Positions 35,801 to 43,907 of a stretch of DNA of 64,000 nt are shown piece after piece. This DNA is from an uncultured Mollicutes bacterium (GTDB lineage Bacteria; Bacillota_I; Bacilli_A; RFN20; CAG-826). Position 1 is the first letter of the stretch. Each line of letters begins with the position of its first letter. Below the pieces are notes generated by a model. The model saw only the letters and a program-made list of their open reading frames with translations. It searched no databases and was not told the DNA's origin. Location of the stretch: NCBI GenBank assembly GCA_900540385.1, contig UQFY01000003.1:72279-136278 (forward strand), in the 5' to 3' direction. A program made the translations under genes and the position numbers.

Positions 35801-38584
35801 GAGGATTTCTACGTAGCGCTTAGCGTTATTGTAAGTTTCTTCTAATTGTTTCTGACGGTTGAAGACATTGTATAAATCGAGTTTCAGACGTTCTAAAAGT
35901 GGAAGAAGATTATCAATTTCTTTCTTCATTGAGTCACGGTATTCCATCGAATAGGAACGTTCTTGGAAACCGATGAAAGGAGAAGAAATATAAGAGTCGA
36001 AAGAAAGGGATGTTGAAGCAATATCTTTGAGAAGTTGAAGCGTTTTTTCATATTTGTTTTCGCTAAAATTCGTTAAGAATTCATAGGAAAACGCATACAC
36101 GTCCCCGCTATCTTCGTTTTCAAGATAGGAAAGAATTGCTTGATAAGGAGAATAAAGGAATTCTCTTTTTTCATGCAAGGAAGAGATTTTAGAATTTAAT
36201 TCCGCTTGTTTCTCTTCGATTTTCTCATTGCATTCGTTAAATCCATCAGGATTCGCGACAGGTCCCCCTAACGAAAGCAATTTCTGATAGGTTTCTAATA
36301 CTTGAGACTTTGGTTCTTGGATATTGGCCAACTCTAGGGTGAATTGCCCTAAAGAAAGATCGTCTAAACGACGCTTAACCACATCAAGAGCTACTTCTTT
36401 TTCAGCAACGAAAAGAACTTTCTTGCCATGATAAAGAAGATTCACGATCATATTGGCAATCGTTTGGGATTTGCCTGTTCCTGGAGGGCCATCCAAAATG
36501 AAAGATTCTCCTTTATCTGCGTCATATATGGCCTTAATTTGGGAAGAATCCGCGCTTAAAGGGAATATGACTTCATCGTTTTTGATTTCTTTTACAGGTG
36601 TTTCTTCTTTAAAAGACAAATCTTTATCCGCGTTTACAAAGCTCGAAACAATTTTGTTTGAAAGCATGATGTCTCGATTGTTTTTCAAATCACTCCACAT
36701 CACGAAATGGGAGAAAGAGAAAAGAGAAAGAATGGATGGGTTCTCTAAAAGAAGCCAGTTCTTCATTGGAGTGATAATTCGTCTGATTTCGTTATAAATG
36801 AGACGGAGATCAATCTTTCCGTTTTCTTTTTTAGGTAACTCATTTAAAGAAGAGAAATCCAAATGGAAGTTTTGTTTGAAATATTCAAAAAGGGTTTGGT
36901 TTAAGCCGATTTCATCGTAGTCATATTCCAAAACGTACGAATTGCCCGTCTTTCTTTTTGGAATACGCACAGGGAGGAGCAATAATGGAGCGTACATCTC
37001 CCCTTTGGCGTGGTTTGCACTGATTTCATTGTCGTACCAACGAATTAAACCAAGAGTGAGGAAAAGAGGGTTACAGCCACTTTCTTCCAAAGAGGTGTTG
37101 GCTTTTCTTGATAAGTTCTTTGCCGCATCAATTTTATTGCCCGCCTTGCAAAAGGAAGAGATTTTTCCTTTTCCATATCCTTCATGAATGAGGTTCAAAG
37201 ACAAGGCGTCTTGAAAAGAAGGAATTTCTCCATCTGGGAAAAGAATGTTTTGCTCCACTTCTTGAAGAGAGACTTTATCGTTATTAGAAAGGAAATCTAA
37301 GAAGCTTTCCGCATCATCGACCATGATTTGCAAAGTGTTCGCTTTGATTTTTAAGTTCAAGAGTTTATTTGCAAGATTTAAATCCAGAAGCTTGTCTTCC
37401 CAATATTCATAACGGTTCTTATTTCGCTTGTTCTCATTGGAAAGATAACGTCTTGCGTCCAAATCGACTTCCGAGATTTTTTCATTCTTCTTCTCGTCTA
37501 TTGAAGGAATCACAATCTTTTTCTCACCGTTTTCTTCCTTCATGGAGGGAATAGGCCAGATCAATTCATTACGGCAAGAATGGATATCGATAGCATAATG
37601 GAAATTCTTTTCCTCTTGGAGGGTTTTATATGCTAAATCCTTTGCATCTTGGAAAGAAAGATCGTCTTTGCTGATGGCAGTGCATTCTAAAAGGCAAAGG
37701 TGTTCAAAGCCCTTCGATGCGGCATTAATAATGACTTGACCATTCTCCTCAAGCGGGGAAAGGGACATCTCTTCATCTAGCCAAACACCTAACATACAGT
37801 GGTTGGCAAGCAAAATAAGCACAGGGCGAAGGCCAATCGCTTCAATAACGGAAGCGAAAAGCAAAGAGAAATCCAAGCAATTACCCATCCTATCCCCTAA
37901 AACGTTTTTAGGAAGGCGAACACGTTGGAAGAGTTTATCAAAAGAAGCGGGTGAAATGATATAGCGAAGGGAAAGGCTTTTAAGAGTTTGATATACAGAG
38001 TCAATATCTTTTAGAACTTCGTTTGGATCATGAGAAAGATAACCGTCAAAAGAAGCGTCTTCGTATTTCTTTTTACGATAATCCATCGCGGAAGAAACGA
38101 TTTGCTTTATCCCTTCTTCATTTGGCGTTACAAACGATGCAAGCAAGTCACGAATGCGGTAAGAAGAAACGCTTAACTCAATAGGATCAAAACGAAGATC
38201 AACGGACGAGGTTGCTAACATCTCCCCTTTCGAATTGAATAAGGTTGCTCTTAAAGAGCCTGGAAGGCTTTCCGTAAGTTGATAAAGTTTCAAAGGATCA
38301 AGAAAAAATTGAAATTGACGGATGAGAGTTCCTCTATTTCCTTTTTCGATACAAGAGAGGGGAATATTCGAGATTTCAATCAAGGAAGGAACCACGTCAA
38401 AACGAAGGGTCGCATCCTTCACATCTTCTTGCCCTGAATTCTTGATTAAAATCGATTTTAAGAAACAAAATGGGTTCGTTTCGATACCATGGGTCGCCTC
38501 TTTTTGTAAAAGATAAGCTTGATAATTAACGTAGGAGATATTTTTCTCCGCTTGAATTTCTAAAGAAAGTCCACTCTCTGCCAT
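32795..38584 (-). CDS. Giant SF1 helicase with transglutaminase-like, DUF4011 and Vsr-like nuclease domains
   Basis: About 1929 residues. In order: a beta-rich N-terminus; a transglutaminase-like segment (GNCLDFSLLFASV near 245, then H/D positions); a DUF4011-type region (WEDKLLDLNLANKLLN near 410); an SF1 DNA2/NAM7-like helicase with Walker A GPPGTGKSQT (about 700), DEASQIP (about 1330) and the C-terminal motif RRLNVAVSRARE; an MTES_1575/Vsr-like nuclease region (about 1630-1730) with KVDLAI; and a DUF3320-like tail. Related architectures occur in predicted anti-phage proteins, but a housekeeping nucleic-acid role is not excluded. TATAAT lies 7 nt before the ATG at 38584; the longer frame starts at TTG. 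Confidence 0.82.
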   Translation of the reverse strand: MAESGLSLEIQAEKNISYVNYQAYLLQKEATHGIETNPFCFLKSILIKNSGQEDVKDATLRFDVVPSLIEISNIPLSCIEKGNRGTLIRQFQFFLDPLKLYQLTESLPGSLRATLFNSKGEMLATSSVDLRFDPIELSVSSYRIRDLLASFVTPNEEGIKQIVSSAMDYRKKKYEDASFDGYLSHDPNEVLKDIDSVYQTLKSLSLRYIISPASFDKLFQRVRLPKNVLGDRMGNCLDFSLLFASVIEAIGLRPVLILLANHCMLGVWLDEEMSLSPLEENGQVIINAASKGFEHLCLLECTAISKDDLSFQDAKDLAYKTLQEEKNFHYAIDIHSCRNELIWPIPSMKEENGEKKIVIPSIDEKKNEKISEVDLDARRYLSNENKRNKNRYEYWEDKLLDLNLANKLLNLKIKANTLQIMVDDAESFLDFLSNNDKVSLQEVEQNILFPDGEIPSFQDALSLNLIHEGYGKGKISSFCKAGNKIDAAKNLSRKANTSLEESGCNPLFLTLGLIRWYDNEISANHAKGEMYAPLLLLPVRIPKRKTGNSYVLEYDYDEIGLNQTLFEYFKQNFHLDFSSLNELPKKENGKIDLRLIYNEIRRIITPMKNWLLLENPSILSLFSFSHFVMWSDLKNNRDIMLSNKIVSSFVNADKDLSFKEETPVKEIKNDEVIFPLSADSSQIKAIYDADKGESFILDGPPGTGKSQTIANMIVNLLYHGKKVLFVAEKEVALDVVKRRLDDLSLGQFTLELANIQEPKSQVLETYQKLLSLGGPVANPDGFNECNEKIEEKQAELNSKISSLHEKREFLYSPYQAILSYLENEDSGDVYAFSYEFLTNFSENKYEKTLQLLKDIASTSLSFDSYISSPFIGFQERSYSMEYRDSMKKEIDNLLPLLERLKLDLYNVFNRQKQLEETYNNAKRYVEILEILREGEKKWPEHFLDENFVEKEDEIRSALNLTIDITKSKEKILVSFNDSFLNQNGEELEKEFLLAESQSFFACHKALSVLKKKLKPFVKNKEALKNDNLKDELELLKHIQEQNKELSTFDPYVRFFLKKHPFLTYPDGEEVLHEFETTLKISKNILSLDYLPNKKEAFATYLSDLDQGSLFSKIQNTFLKDFYEFEKKKEELLANASFDINLYPDDNKFFGVLYSKLRSASGRIGSLAEWTSLLLKLDDLETLLPKEYVSFFKKGKIKEQVLLSDFEKSLANSILSYRLKEDNLALLSSKEMNNLVHQYANDIQEFSNLATITTAAKISSSYPRDAFHFAESTSFNQLAKLCKNGGRGVSLRQIFHNYKDIIQNLTPCFMMSPISVSQFLDIHDYHFDVVIFDEASQIPTSEAISAIARGDSVVIAGDEEQMPPTSFFTTTIGNNDSDNAFSSLDEDLESLLDDALVLGLPRKRLLWHYRSRHESLIAFSNNKFYDNSLLTFPSPTNDEKAVGYRYVKGVYERGRGINRTEAKEVVKEILRRLKDKELRTHSIGVITFNEAQQNVIEDMLDKETSKLGNGNLEPGGEKIFIKNLENVQGDERDVILFSTTYGPDKNGTISLNFGPLSLKKGERRLNVAVSRAREEMVVFSSLNPADIKAERAKNAGAQYLKDFLSFAKFGYDYLPFNANNLEKREIGIEKYLAEDIRKLGYHVEENLGESSFKVDLAISLKEKPNEYLLGVLLDNEHFANMTCRDRNINEPNILHRLGWNLCHVYAVEYLDHRKEIVQYIVTALNEVLTNPNQGKENNVFKKKPLFIKQAMTKKSIPYTLSEEACDKTNLAPYLLSLIQYEGPISLELINRRYCLAVGKKRVGSISRGEIEKALQEIADRVTYFINDGTKFYVPKDFEEASFLNYRLDPENKSLRTLSDICYQEVANCAADILKEQGEMDLGDLVKQVSLVFGYKVLLQTKNAYLTRAIKDSSCKRNRIKVRESRVLLAE

Positions 38585-38591
38585 ATGATTC

Positions 38592-38597
38592 ATTATA
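38592..38597 (-). promoter_or_regulatory. -10 box 7 nt before the giant helicase ATG
   Basis: TATAAT on the minus strand places the expected transcription start at the ATG (38584), which supports that start and a leaderless transcript. Confidence 0.55.
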
Positions 38598-38679
38598 GCA
38601 ATCAAGAGGGCTTTTAAGGTATCCAAAAATCATCTTTTTTAGAGGGGTGAAAAAAGAAATCAGTCAATGGAAGAAAACG

Positions 38680-39213
38680 TTAATCGAAAACCGTTTTTGT
38701 TTTGGAAAAATGGTCTCTAAGAATTTCTTTCTCTTTTAGCAAAGAGAGGGAATCAAGGAAGGCTTCCCCTTCTTTTGAGAACCAAAAATCAAGGTCATGG
38801 TAGAAAGGATCCTCTTCCGTCAAAGAAAGGACGAGGGGGCACAAAACTCTTTGAATTAGGTTCTTAAGATATTCTGGGTAATTCTCTTTCATCTTCTCAG
38901 AATGAAGATAAGAGGAATGAAGGAGGAAATTTAAGAAATTGACATCATCTTCTTCCCAAGAAAAAGGTTTTTTCTCTTTGACCCATTTTTCCAAATCCGA
39001 CGTTGTTTGAAGAAAATAAGAAAGAAACTCTTTTTGATGTTTTTTTAAAAGAATCGCCTCATCTTTCTTAGAACCATTAAGAAAGGAAATAGCCGCTTCA
39101 TGAAGTCTTTCTTTCTCTTTTTCATCGAAAGGAATCATTTCTAAAGACGAAAACTGTTCATTTAAATAAGAAATGTCACAGATGAGGTCTAATTTAAAAT
39201 TGGTCAGGTCCAT
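38680..39213 (-). CDS. Hypothetical protein, 177 aa
   Basis: An unrecognised cytosolic, mostly helical and highly charged protein, with no membrane segment or catalytic motif. GGAGGG lies about 9 nt before the ATG. It follows proS by 29 nt on the same strand, so the two are probably co-transcribed. The gap of 95 nt to the helicase gene carries that gene's own -10. Confidence 0.55.
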   Translation of the reverse strand: MDLTNFKLDLICDISYLNEQFSSLEMIPFDEKEKERLHEAAISFLNGSKKDEAILLKKHQKEFLSYFLQTTSDLEKWVKEKKPFSWEEDDVNFLNFLLHSSYLHSEKMKENYPEYLKNLIQRVLCPLVLSLTEEDPFYHDLDFWFSKEGEAFLDSLSLLKEKEILRDHFSKTKTVFD

Positions 39214-39242
39214 AAAAGAAAACCCTCCGAAGAGGGCGTAAA

Positions 39243-40682
39243 TTAATAAGCGCGAGCGAAATAGGCGATAACCGTAGCCTTATTTCCGGTAACAGGATCG
39301 ACTTTATCGCTATCGGCAGGAAGTTTCTCAAAGATACAACGAGCAGTCGCTCCATTGGTCTTCGCTTTAATGATGTCTTCCGTTTCTGGCCTTCCATCGT
39401 AAGCAAATTTAACAAAACCACCTTTTTGGTCAAGGATAGCTGTCATTTCTTCGAGGGTGTTGGCTTCAGAAATATGGGCATTGAGATTATCTAATGCTTT
39501 TTGATACATACGGTTATGGATATCTTTTAAGATAGCTGGCATAGAAGAAGCAAGGCCTTCAATCTTCACCGCTTCTTTCTTTCCATCCACACGTGTGGTT
39601 AGAAGAGCTTCGCCTCTTTCAAGATCACGAGGTCCAACTTCAATACGAAGAGGGACGCCCTTCATTTCATATTGAGCGAATTTCCATCCTGGAGTACGGT
39701 TTTCATCGTCATCTAATTTCACGCGAATGCCTTGCGCTTTGATTTCCTCATAAAGTTTGCGGCACGCTTCCAAAACGCCTGGAGTTTGCATTCTAACAGG
39801 AACAATCACAGCTTGAATTGGAGCAACGTATGGTGGTAAAACCAAACCATTATCATCACCATGAACCATGATAATTGCGCCAAGAAGACGAGTAGAAACG
39901 CCCCAGGAAGTTTGATAAGGGGTTTCAAGAGCGTTCTTTCTTCCTAAGAAAGAGACTTCTGCAGCTTTTGCAAAGCCTTGTCCAAGATAATGGGAAGTTC
40001 CGCTTTGAAGCGCTTTGCCATCATGCATTAAAGCTTCGACGGTATAAGTATCTTTTGCACCGGCAAATCTTTCGTGTTCCGTTTTTTCGCCCATTAAAAA
40101 TGGGATAGCAAGGAGGTCTTTTCCAAGATCATTATAGACGTGAAGCATGTCGATGGAATTCTTTTGAGCTTCTTCTTCCGTTTCAAAAAGACAATGTCCT
40201 TCTTGCCAAAGAAATTCCGCTCCGCGAAGGAAAGGACGGGTTGTCTTTTCCCAACGAACCACAGAGCACCATTGGTTATAACGGATAGGGAGATCACGAT
40301 AGGAATTGATTCTTTTTTTGAAAAGTTCGGAGAAGATTGTTTCGGATGTTGGACGAATGATTAAAGGATCCGTAAGTTGGTTTCCTCCACCAATGGTGGC
40401 AACTAAGCATTCTGGAGCAAAGCCTTCCACGTGCTCTTTTTCTTTGTTGAAAACAGAGGCAGGGATAACCATAGGAAGATAAACATTCTCGGCGCCGTTT
40501 TCTTTAAAACGACCATTCAAATAGTTTTGAATTTCTTCCCACATCGCATAAGAGTAAGGAAGATATTCGATAAATCCTTTAACGGAATAATATTCCATCA
40601 AATCTGCTTTACGGCATACATCGGTATACCATTTCGCAAAGTCAACATCACGCGAAGTGATGGCATCATTTTTCTTTTCCAT
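39243..40682 (-). CDS. proS: Prolyl-tRNA synthetase, archaeal/eukaryote type
   Basis: A 479-residue class II synthetase charging tRNA-Pro. Motif 2 (RPFLRGAEFLWQEGH, about 155-170), the TSETIF proline/ATP-site segment and motif 3 (LRIEVGPRDL) are visible. The short form without the bacterial editing insertion marks the type 3 (archaeal/eukaryotic-like) ProRS, which is found in many Mollicutes and related Firmicutes. The C-terminal zinc-type domain lacks an obvious cysteine cluster. It starts 3 nt after the stop of the upstream GGDEF/EAL-like gene. Confidence 0.93.
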   Translation of the reverse strand: MEKKNDAITSRDVDFAKWYTDVCRKADLMEYYSVKGFIEYLPYSYAMWEEIQNYLNGRFKENGAENVYLPMVIPASVFNKEKEHVEGFAPECLVATIGGGNQLTDPLIIRPTSETIFSELFKKRINSYRDLPIRYNQWCSVVRWEKTTRPFLRGAEFLWQEGHCLFETEEEAQKNSIDMLHVYNDLGKDLLAIPFLMGEKTEHERFAGAKDTYTVEALMHDGKALQSGTSHYLGQGFAKAAEVSFLGRKNALETPYQTSWGVSTRLLGAIIMVHGDDNGLVLPPYVAPIQAVIVPVRMQTPGVLEACRKLYEEIKAQGIRVKLDDDENRTPGWKFAQYEMKGVPLRIEVGPRDLERGEALLTTRVDGKKEAVKIEGLASSMPAILKDIHNRMYQKALDNLNAHISEANTLEEMTAILDQKGGFVKFAYDGRPETEDIIKAKTNGATARCIFEKLPADSDKVDPVTGNKATVIAYFARAY

Positions 40683-40685
40683 AAT

Positions 40686-42494
40686 TTATTGTCTGTTTCC
40701 TTTCATTTCCTTTAGACGGATCTCGTCTTTTTCTTTAAGCGGTACAAACCCATTTTGATAAGGGCCAAATTGGTCAGAGGCAACATAGTCAATTCCAGAG
40801 CCAACTACCAATTCTATCGCATTCCAATCAGCAAGGTTAGAACCAACGATAATCTTCTTGTATTTAAGGAGTTTTTCTACCAAGGCGTGGAGTTGAGAAC
40901 GAATGACCATGTCCATATGTTTGCTATCCGTGTCATCATTACGGAAATCCACGAAGAAGATATCCATCAGTTTCAAAATGTTTTCATCCGCGTTAATCGC
41001 TTTGCCTTGAACGATAAGTCCCAAAGAAAAACCGGACTCATGAACGTTTTTAAGCAAGGAGCATAAATTATCCATTCCTATTTGCTTTGAACCAGCCAGG
41101 ACGTCATTTTCTTTAAGAAGGAACATTAGATTTGCGTCCTTAGCCCCCTTAAGATTGGAGAAGATTGCTGGTATCGTTTGAAGCTCTCTTACCATAATAG
41201 GATAGAAAAGACGCTGAGAACGGAGTGGTCTTTCGGAAACGAAACGAGAAACAATCGTCTTTGCAAGATAGCCAAAGAGGTTATTTTGGTCTTTGGCACG
41301 GATCGCGTAGTTCTTTAGTTCCTCAATAGTTGCAAAAGAAGTTCTATCCGCATCAGGAACAGGTTTTGATACATATCCAAGCACGGAATGTCTTGATACG
41401 CCATAAACCGGTTGGAAGAAATTGTTGATGCGTTTATCAAAAATGATTTTCTCGACTTCAGAACGATATTTGGAAACATCGAAATTCACATAATCGTCCA
41501 CTCCTTTGCGGTAATAGACCAAAGAGGAAGAAGTGTCATAGGCATTCATCGCCGTTCTTTGAGAATAATCAATGAGCGATTCTGTATCACCAAAAAGATC
41601 TTTATTTGCAACAATGCCAGCTTTAACAACATAGATAGCGTCGTTCATTTTATTCTTTGTCGTCAAAGCATTCGTAACCCCGTTAATCGTTCTTAAAGCG
41701 TAGGCCACCGCTTCTTCATGGTCGTTGATATCGAAGTTACAAACGAGAAGTTCATTATCTGCCAGTCTCATTAATTGAGCGTTGCCATATATATATCGAT
41801 CCAAAGCTGTGCGGAACTTATTGCAAACGGTTCTAGGGACGTTGTTCTCATAGGCATCGCCTTTCTTTTTCTTCAAAGTGAAACAAAATGTTGTTCCTCT
41901 AGAAGAGCCGTATTTCTTAATGGAGTTAGCGAATTGCGTTTCCGTTACAAAAACAGTATTTGGGACATTCCCCTTCTTTCGAATCGCATTTTGAAGGAGA
42001 TAACTTTCAAGATGAAGCAAGCCACTTGAAGGGTTTGATTTGGTAATGCGTAAAAAAGAGGAAGTTGTTTTCTTATGGGTTTTTAAGTAAACGTTGGTTT
42101 GTAAGAAGTCTGTGGTTTGTTTTCCAGAAAGAATGTTTTCAATCCAAGTGTGGACCTTCGTTTTTTCTTCATCAGGGAAAGAATCATAGAACTGTTCCAT
42201 GGTGATACTCTTTTTTTCGCGGAGGTTAGATAAATCGAAATACGTAACGGAATTATGGACTGAGTCAATGCGATAAGCTCTTGCTCCACTAGATTCATAA
42301 TTCACCGTGCGAACAAATTTTTTATCGAAGTATCGAAGGACGAAATAAGTCGTTATCAAAGCAGCAAAGGAAAGAAGGATAATAACAAAAGTGATCCAGC
42401 CTATAATCGTTCTCCAATCCGCGGGAGAGAAACGACTTACAAAGTCATTTAAGACATTTGTGTTTGTTTTCATTACGAATTCATAATTGAACAT
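40686..42494 (-). CDS. Membrane protein with degenerate GGDEF and EAL domains
   Basis: A 602-residue protein. One membrane helix (about 28-52) is followed by a region of about 100 residues with PAS-like spacing, a GGDEF-like fold (about 180-330) whose signature reads ADNEL, and an EAL-like fold (about 360-590) that opens FFQPVYGVSRHSVLGYV where the EAL motif is expected. Both catalytic signatures are lost, so it is unlikely to make or cleave c-di-GMP. It may bind nucleotide or protein partners. The ATG could be 42494 or 42473. It is transcribed with proS. Confidence 0.7.
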   Translation of the reverse strand: MFNYEFVMKTNTNVLNDFVSRFSPADWRTIIGWITFVIILLSFAALITTYFVLRYFDKKFVRTVNYESSGARAYRIDSVHNSVTYFDLSNLREKKSITMEQFYDSFPDEEKTKVHTWIENILSGKQTTDFLQTNVYLKTHKKTTSSFLRITKSNPSSGLLHLESYLLQNAIRKKGNVPNTVFVTETQFANSIKKYGSSRGTTFCFTLKKKKGDAYENNVPRTVCNKFRTALDRYIYGNAQLMRLADNELLVCNFDINDHEEAVAYALRTINGVTNALTTKNKMNDAIYVVKAGIVANKDLFGDTESLIDYSQRTAMNAYDTSSSLVYYRKGVDDYVNFDVSKYRSEVEKIIFDKRINNFFQPVYGVSRHSVLGYVSKPVPDADRTSFATIEELKNYAIRAKDQNNLFGYLAKTIVSRFVSERPLRSQRLFYPIMVRELQTIPAIFSNLKGAKDANLMFLLKENDVLAGSKQIGMDNLCSLLKNVHESGFSLGLIVQGKAINADENILKLMDIFFVDFRNDDTDSKHMDMVIRSQLHALVEKLLKYKKIIVGSNLADWNAIELVVGSGIDYVASDQFGPYQNGFVPLKEKDEIRLKEMKGNRQ

Positions 42495-42580
42495 ACTTAA
42501 AACAGGTCTTTTTCCTTAACCTTAACTATGTTAACACGTATAGATGAATTCAAAAAATGGAAATGTTCGCATTTCCTTGT

Positions 42581-42608
42581 TTGAACCCTCCTAAAGCGAT
42601 ATTATTAC
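42581..42608 (+). promoter_or_regulatory. Promoter of tRNA-Ser(CGA)
   Basis: TTGAAC, a 16-nt spacer and TATTAC end 9 nt before the first base of the tRNA. Confidence 0.55.
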
Positions 42609-42617
42609 TAGCGCTGT

Positions 42618-42708
42618 GGAGAAGTACCCAAGTGGCCGAAGGGGGCAGTCTCGAAAACTGCTAGTAGGTGTATGCCTAGCAAGGGTTCAAATCCCTTCTT
42701 CTCCGCCA
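42618..42708 (+). tRNA. tRNA-Ser (CGA)
   Basis: Acceptor GGAGAAG/CTTCTCC, anticodon stem GCAGT/ACTGC with loop CTCGAAA (anticodon CGA), a long variable arm, T loop TTCAAAT, discriminator G and encoded CCA. The downstream 1.8 kb has accessory features, so this tRNA 3' end may have served as an integration site. Confidence 0.92.
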
Positions 42709-42770
42709 GAGTAGTTTTTATCGGCACTTTTTGACAACTCGCCCACTCATATGCGTTCTCGACAAGATAT

Positions 42771-42812
42771 TAAAAGGAAGCATATGGGAAAATAAAGTGC
42801 CTGGAAATATAT
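42771..42812 (+). repeat. Direct repeat copy 1 (degraded gene tail)
   Basis: This stretch matches 44362-44401 at most positions, sharing the core GGGAAAATAAAGTG. Read in the frame giving YGKIKCL, most differences are synonymous, so it is the broken 3' end of a gene related to the one ending at 44402. One base is extra relative to copy 2, which breaks the frame. The flanks up to 43200 hold no other gene I can support. Confidence 0.6.
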
Positions 42813-43214
42813 AAAAGCAGTCGATTAACGAGCGGTTCATTCTGAAAGAAATAAACCATTTGAAAAGAAAAAGTAAAGAGGACGACAACGGCAAAAATAA
42901 TAGCCCTTTTTTCTTACATGCGCATGCGTTCTAAAACGCTACTAATGTTACTGGAAAAATAATGTTTTTATCGTTTTCTTGATTTTTGCTATATCTAAAT
43001 CACGCACGTTAAAACCATATTTGTTATTTGAGAGTTTACTTGTATATAACCAACTTATTTCGTCTACCTTGGATATATAAAAATAAATATATAAAGGTTT
43101 ATCGTGCCTTTATTTTCCGTTTTTTAAGTCACTTTTAGCAAAAATGCTTCAAATTCTTTTCTTTCGATTAGGTCTAGGCTTTTAAGCGTTTTTGAAAGAA
43201 ATTAATTAAAACGG

Positions 43215-43529
43215 GGTCACATATTTTATAAATGCGTTTGTAATTGTGACCGTTCCCGAAAACGGGGGCAGAAAGGTAGGCATTAAAAGACCGGTAGAAA
43301 ATGAGAGAAAGAAAAAGCCTTAAAGCCCCTATCCAATTTGGATGGCTTGCAAGAAAAGGTTTTACCTAGTGAAACTCGAAAAAAATAAAAAGATTCCTAG
43401 AGCTGGCTATTAAGACTGGCACCCTTATTAAGCTAGCAATAGAAATCTACCAAGCGATAATAGGCTAACCCATAGAGTCAGAAGCGTCAAGGGGCGAGCG
43501 CCCGGCCCCTATGAAAAGGGGGTGTAACG
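43215..43529 (+). ncRNA. Structured gene-free stretch, candidate cis-regulatory or mobile-element RNA
   Basis: Visible pairings include GGTCACA/TGTGACC (43215-43251 region), CCCG-aaaa-CGGG (about 43255-43266), ATCCAA/TTGGAT (about 43331-43342), GCTGGCT/AGCTAGC (43402-43408 with 43431-43437) and a GC-rich end. There GGGGC (43491-43495) can pair with GCCCC (43505-43509), or CCCCT (43506-43510) with AGGGG (43517-43521). The last two pairings exclude each other, and the second masks the ribosome site of the small ORF at 43530. It matches no riboswitch, tmRNA, RNase P or SRP consensus I know. The segment before GAAGC resembles ends of IS200/IS605 omega RNAs, but no tnpB is present. Confidence 0.35.
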
Positions 43530-43601
43530 ATGGCACGGAAAAGCGAAGAACAGCGGCAAAGAGAGATACTTCAAGGGCCTAAAATAGAAAAGAAACCATA
43601 A
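43530..43601 (+). CDS. 23-residue small ORF
   Basis: ATG with AGGGGGTG 5 nt upstream, 23 codons and TAA, followed by a terminator-like hairpin. The peptide is basic and charged. Its ending ILQGP followed by Lys-rich residues is loosely like the first residues of MATE exporters, so it may be a gene remnant. It could equally be a leader peptide of the preceding structured RNA. No other support for expression. Confidence 0.35.
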   Translation: MARKSEEQRQREILQGPKIEKKP

Positions 43602-43628
43602 TTAATAGATCGTGGTTTTTATTTTATC
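43593..43628 (+). terminator. Terminator after the 23-codon ORF
   Basis: AAACCA (43593-43598) pairs with TGGTTT (43613-43618) around a 14-nt loop and runs into TTTATTTTATC. Confidence 0.45.
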
Positions 43629-43657
43629 TTGAAAATTGCCTTGCATTGCACTACATT
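43629..43657 (+). promoter_or_regulatory. Promoter of the toxin-antitoxin operon
   Basis: TTGAAA, a 17-nt spacer and TACATT form a near-consensus promoter 28 nt before the antitoxin ATG. The spacer has repeated TTGC motifs that could be the antitoxin operator. Confidence 0.65.
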
Positions 43658-43685
43658 AAGGGTACTAAGAAGGAGGCGGAAGAAA

Positions 43686-43907
43686 ATGAATGTCACAATA
43701 AGAATGACCGACGAGCAAAGGAAGATCGCAGACACCTACGCAAAATGCGAAGGAGTCACGCTCTCTGAGGCGATAAAGAGAGCTTTCTTCGAAGCCATTG
43801 AGGAAAAGTACGATTTAGCGGAGGCCGAAGAGGTATCCAAAAGAATCAGAAACGGCACCGAGAAAACCTACTCAGTGGATGAAGCCGAGAGGCTCATGGG
43901 CTTATGA
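43686..43907 (+). CDS. RHH (RelB/DinJ-like) antitoxin
   Basis: A 73-residue protein with a ribbon-helix-helix N-terminus (NVTIRMTDEQRKIADTYAK, then a second helix with TLSEAIKRAFF). The acidic C-terminal tail would wrap the toxin. The ATG at 43686 is chosen because GGAGG lies upstream; earlier codons of the frame have no ribosome site. It overlaps the toxin gene by 4 nt (ATGA). Codons are richer in GC (GAG, AAG, CTC) than in neighbouring chromosomal genes, consistent with transfer. It should repress its own promoter. Confidence 0.8.
   Translation: MNVTIRMTDEQRKIADTYAKCEGVTLSEAIKRAFFEAIEEKYDLAEAEEVSKRIRNGTEKTYSVDEAERLMGL

Noticed and set aside
42709..43529. RNase P RNA, tmRNA, SRP RNA, group I or II intron
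   Set aside because: None of the invariant cores of these RNAs (for example the P RNA GAGGAAAGTCC, tmRNA T arm, group II domain V) is present.
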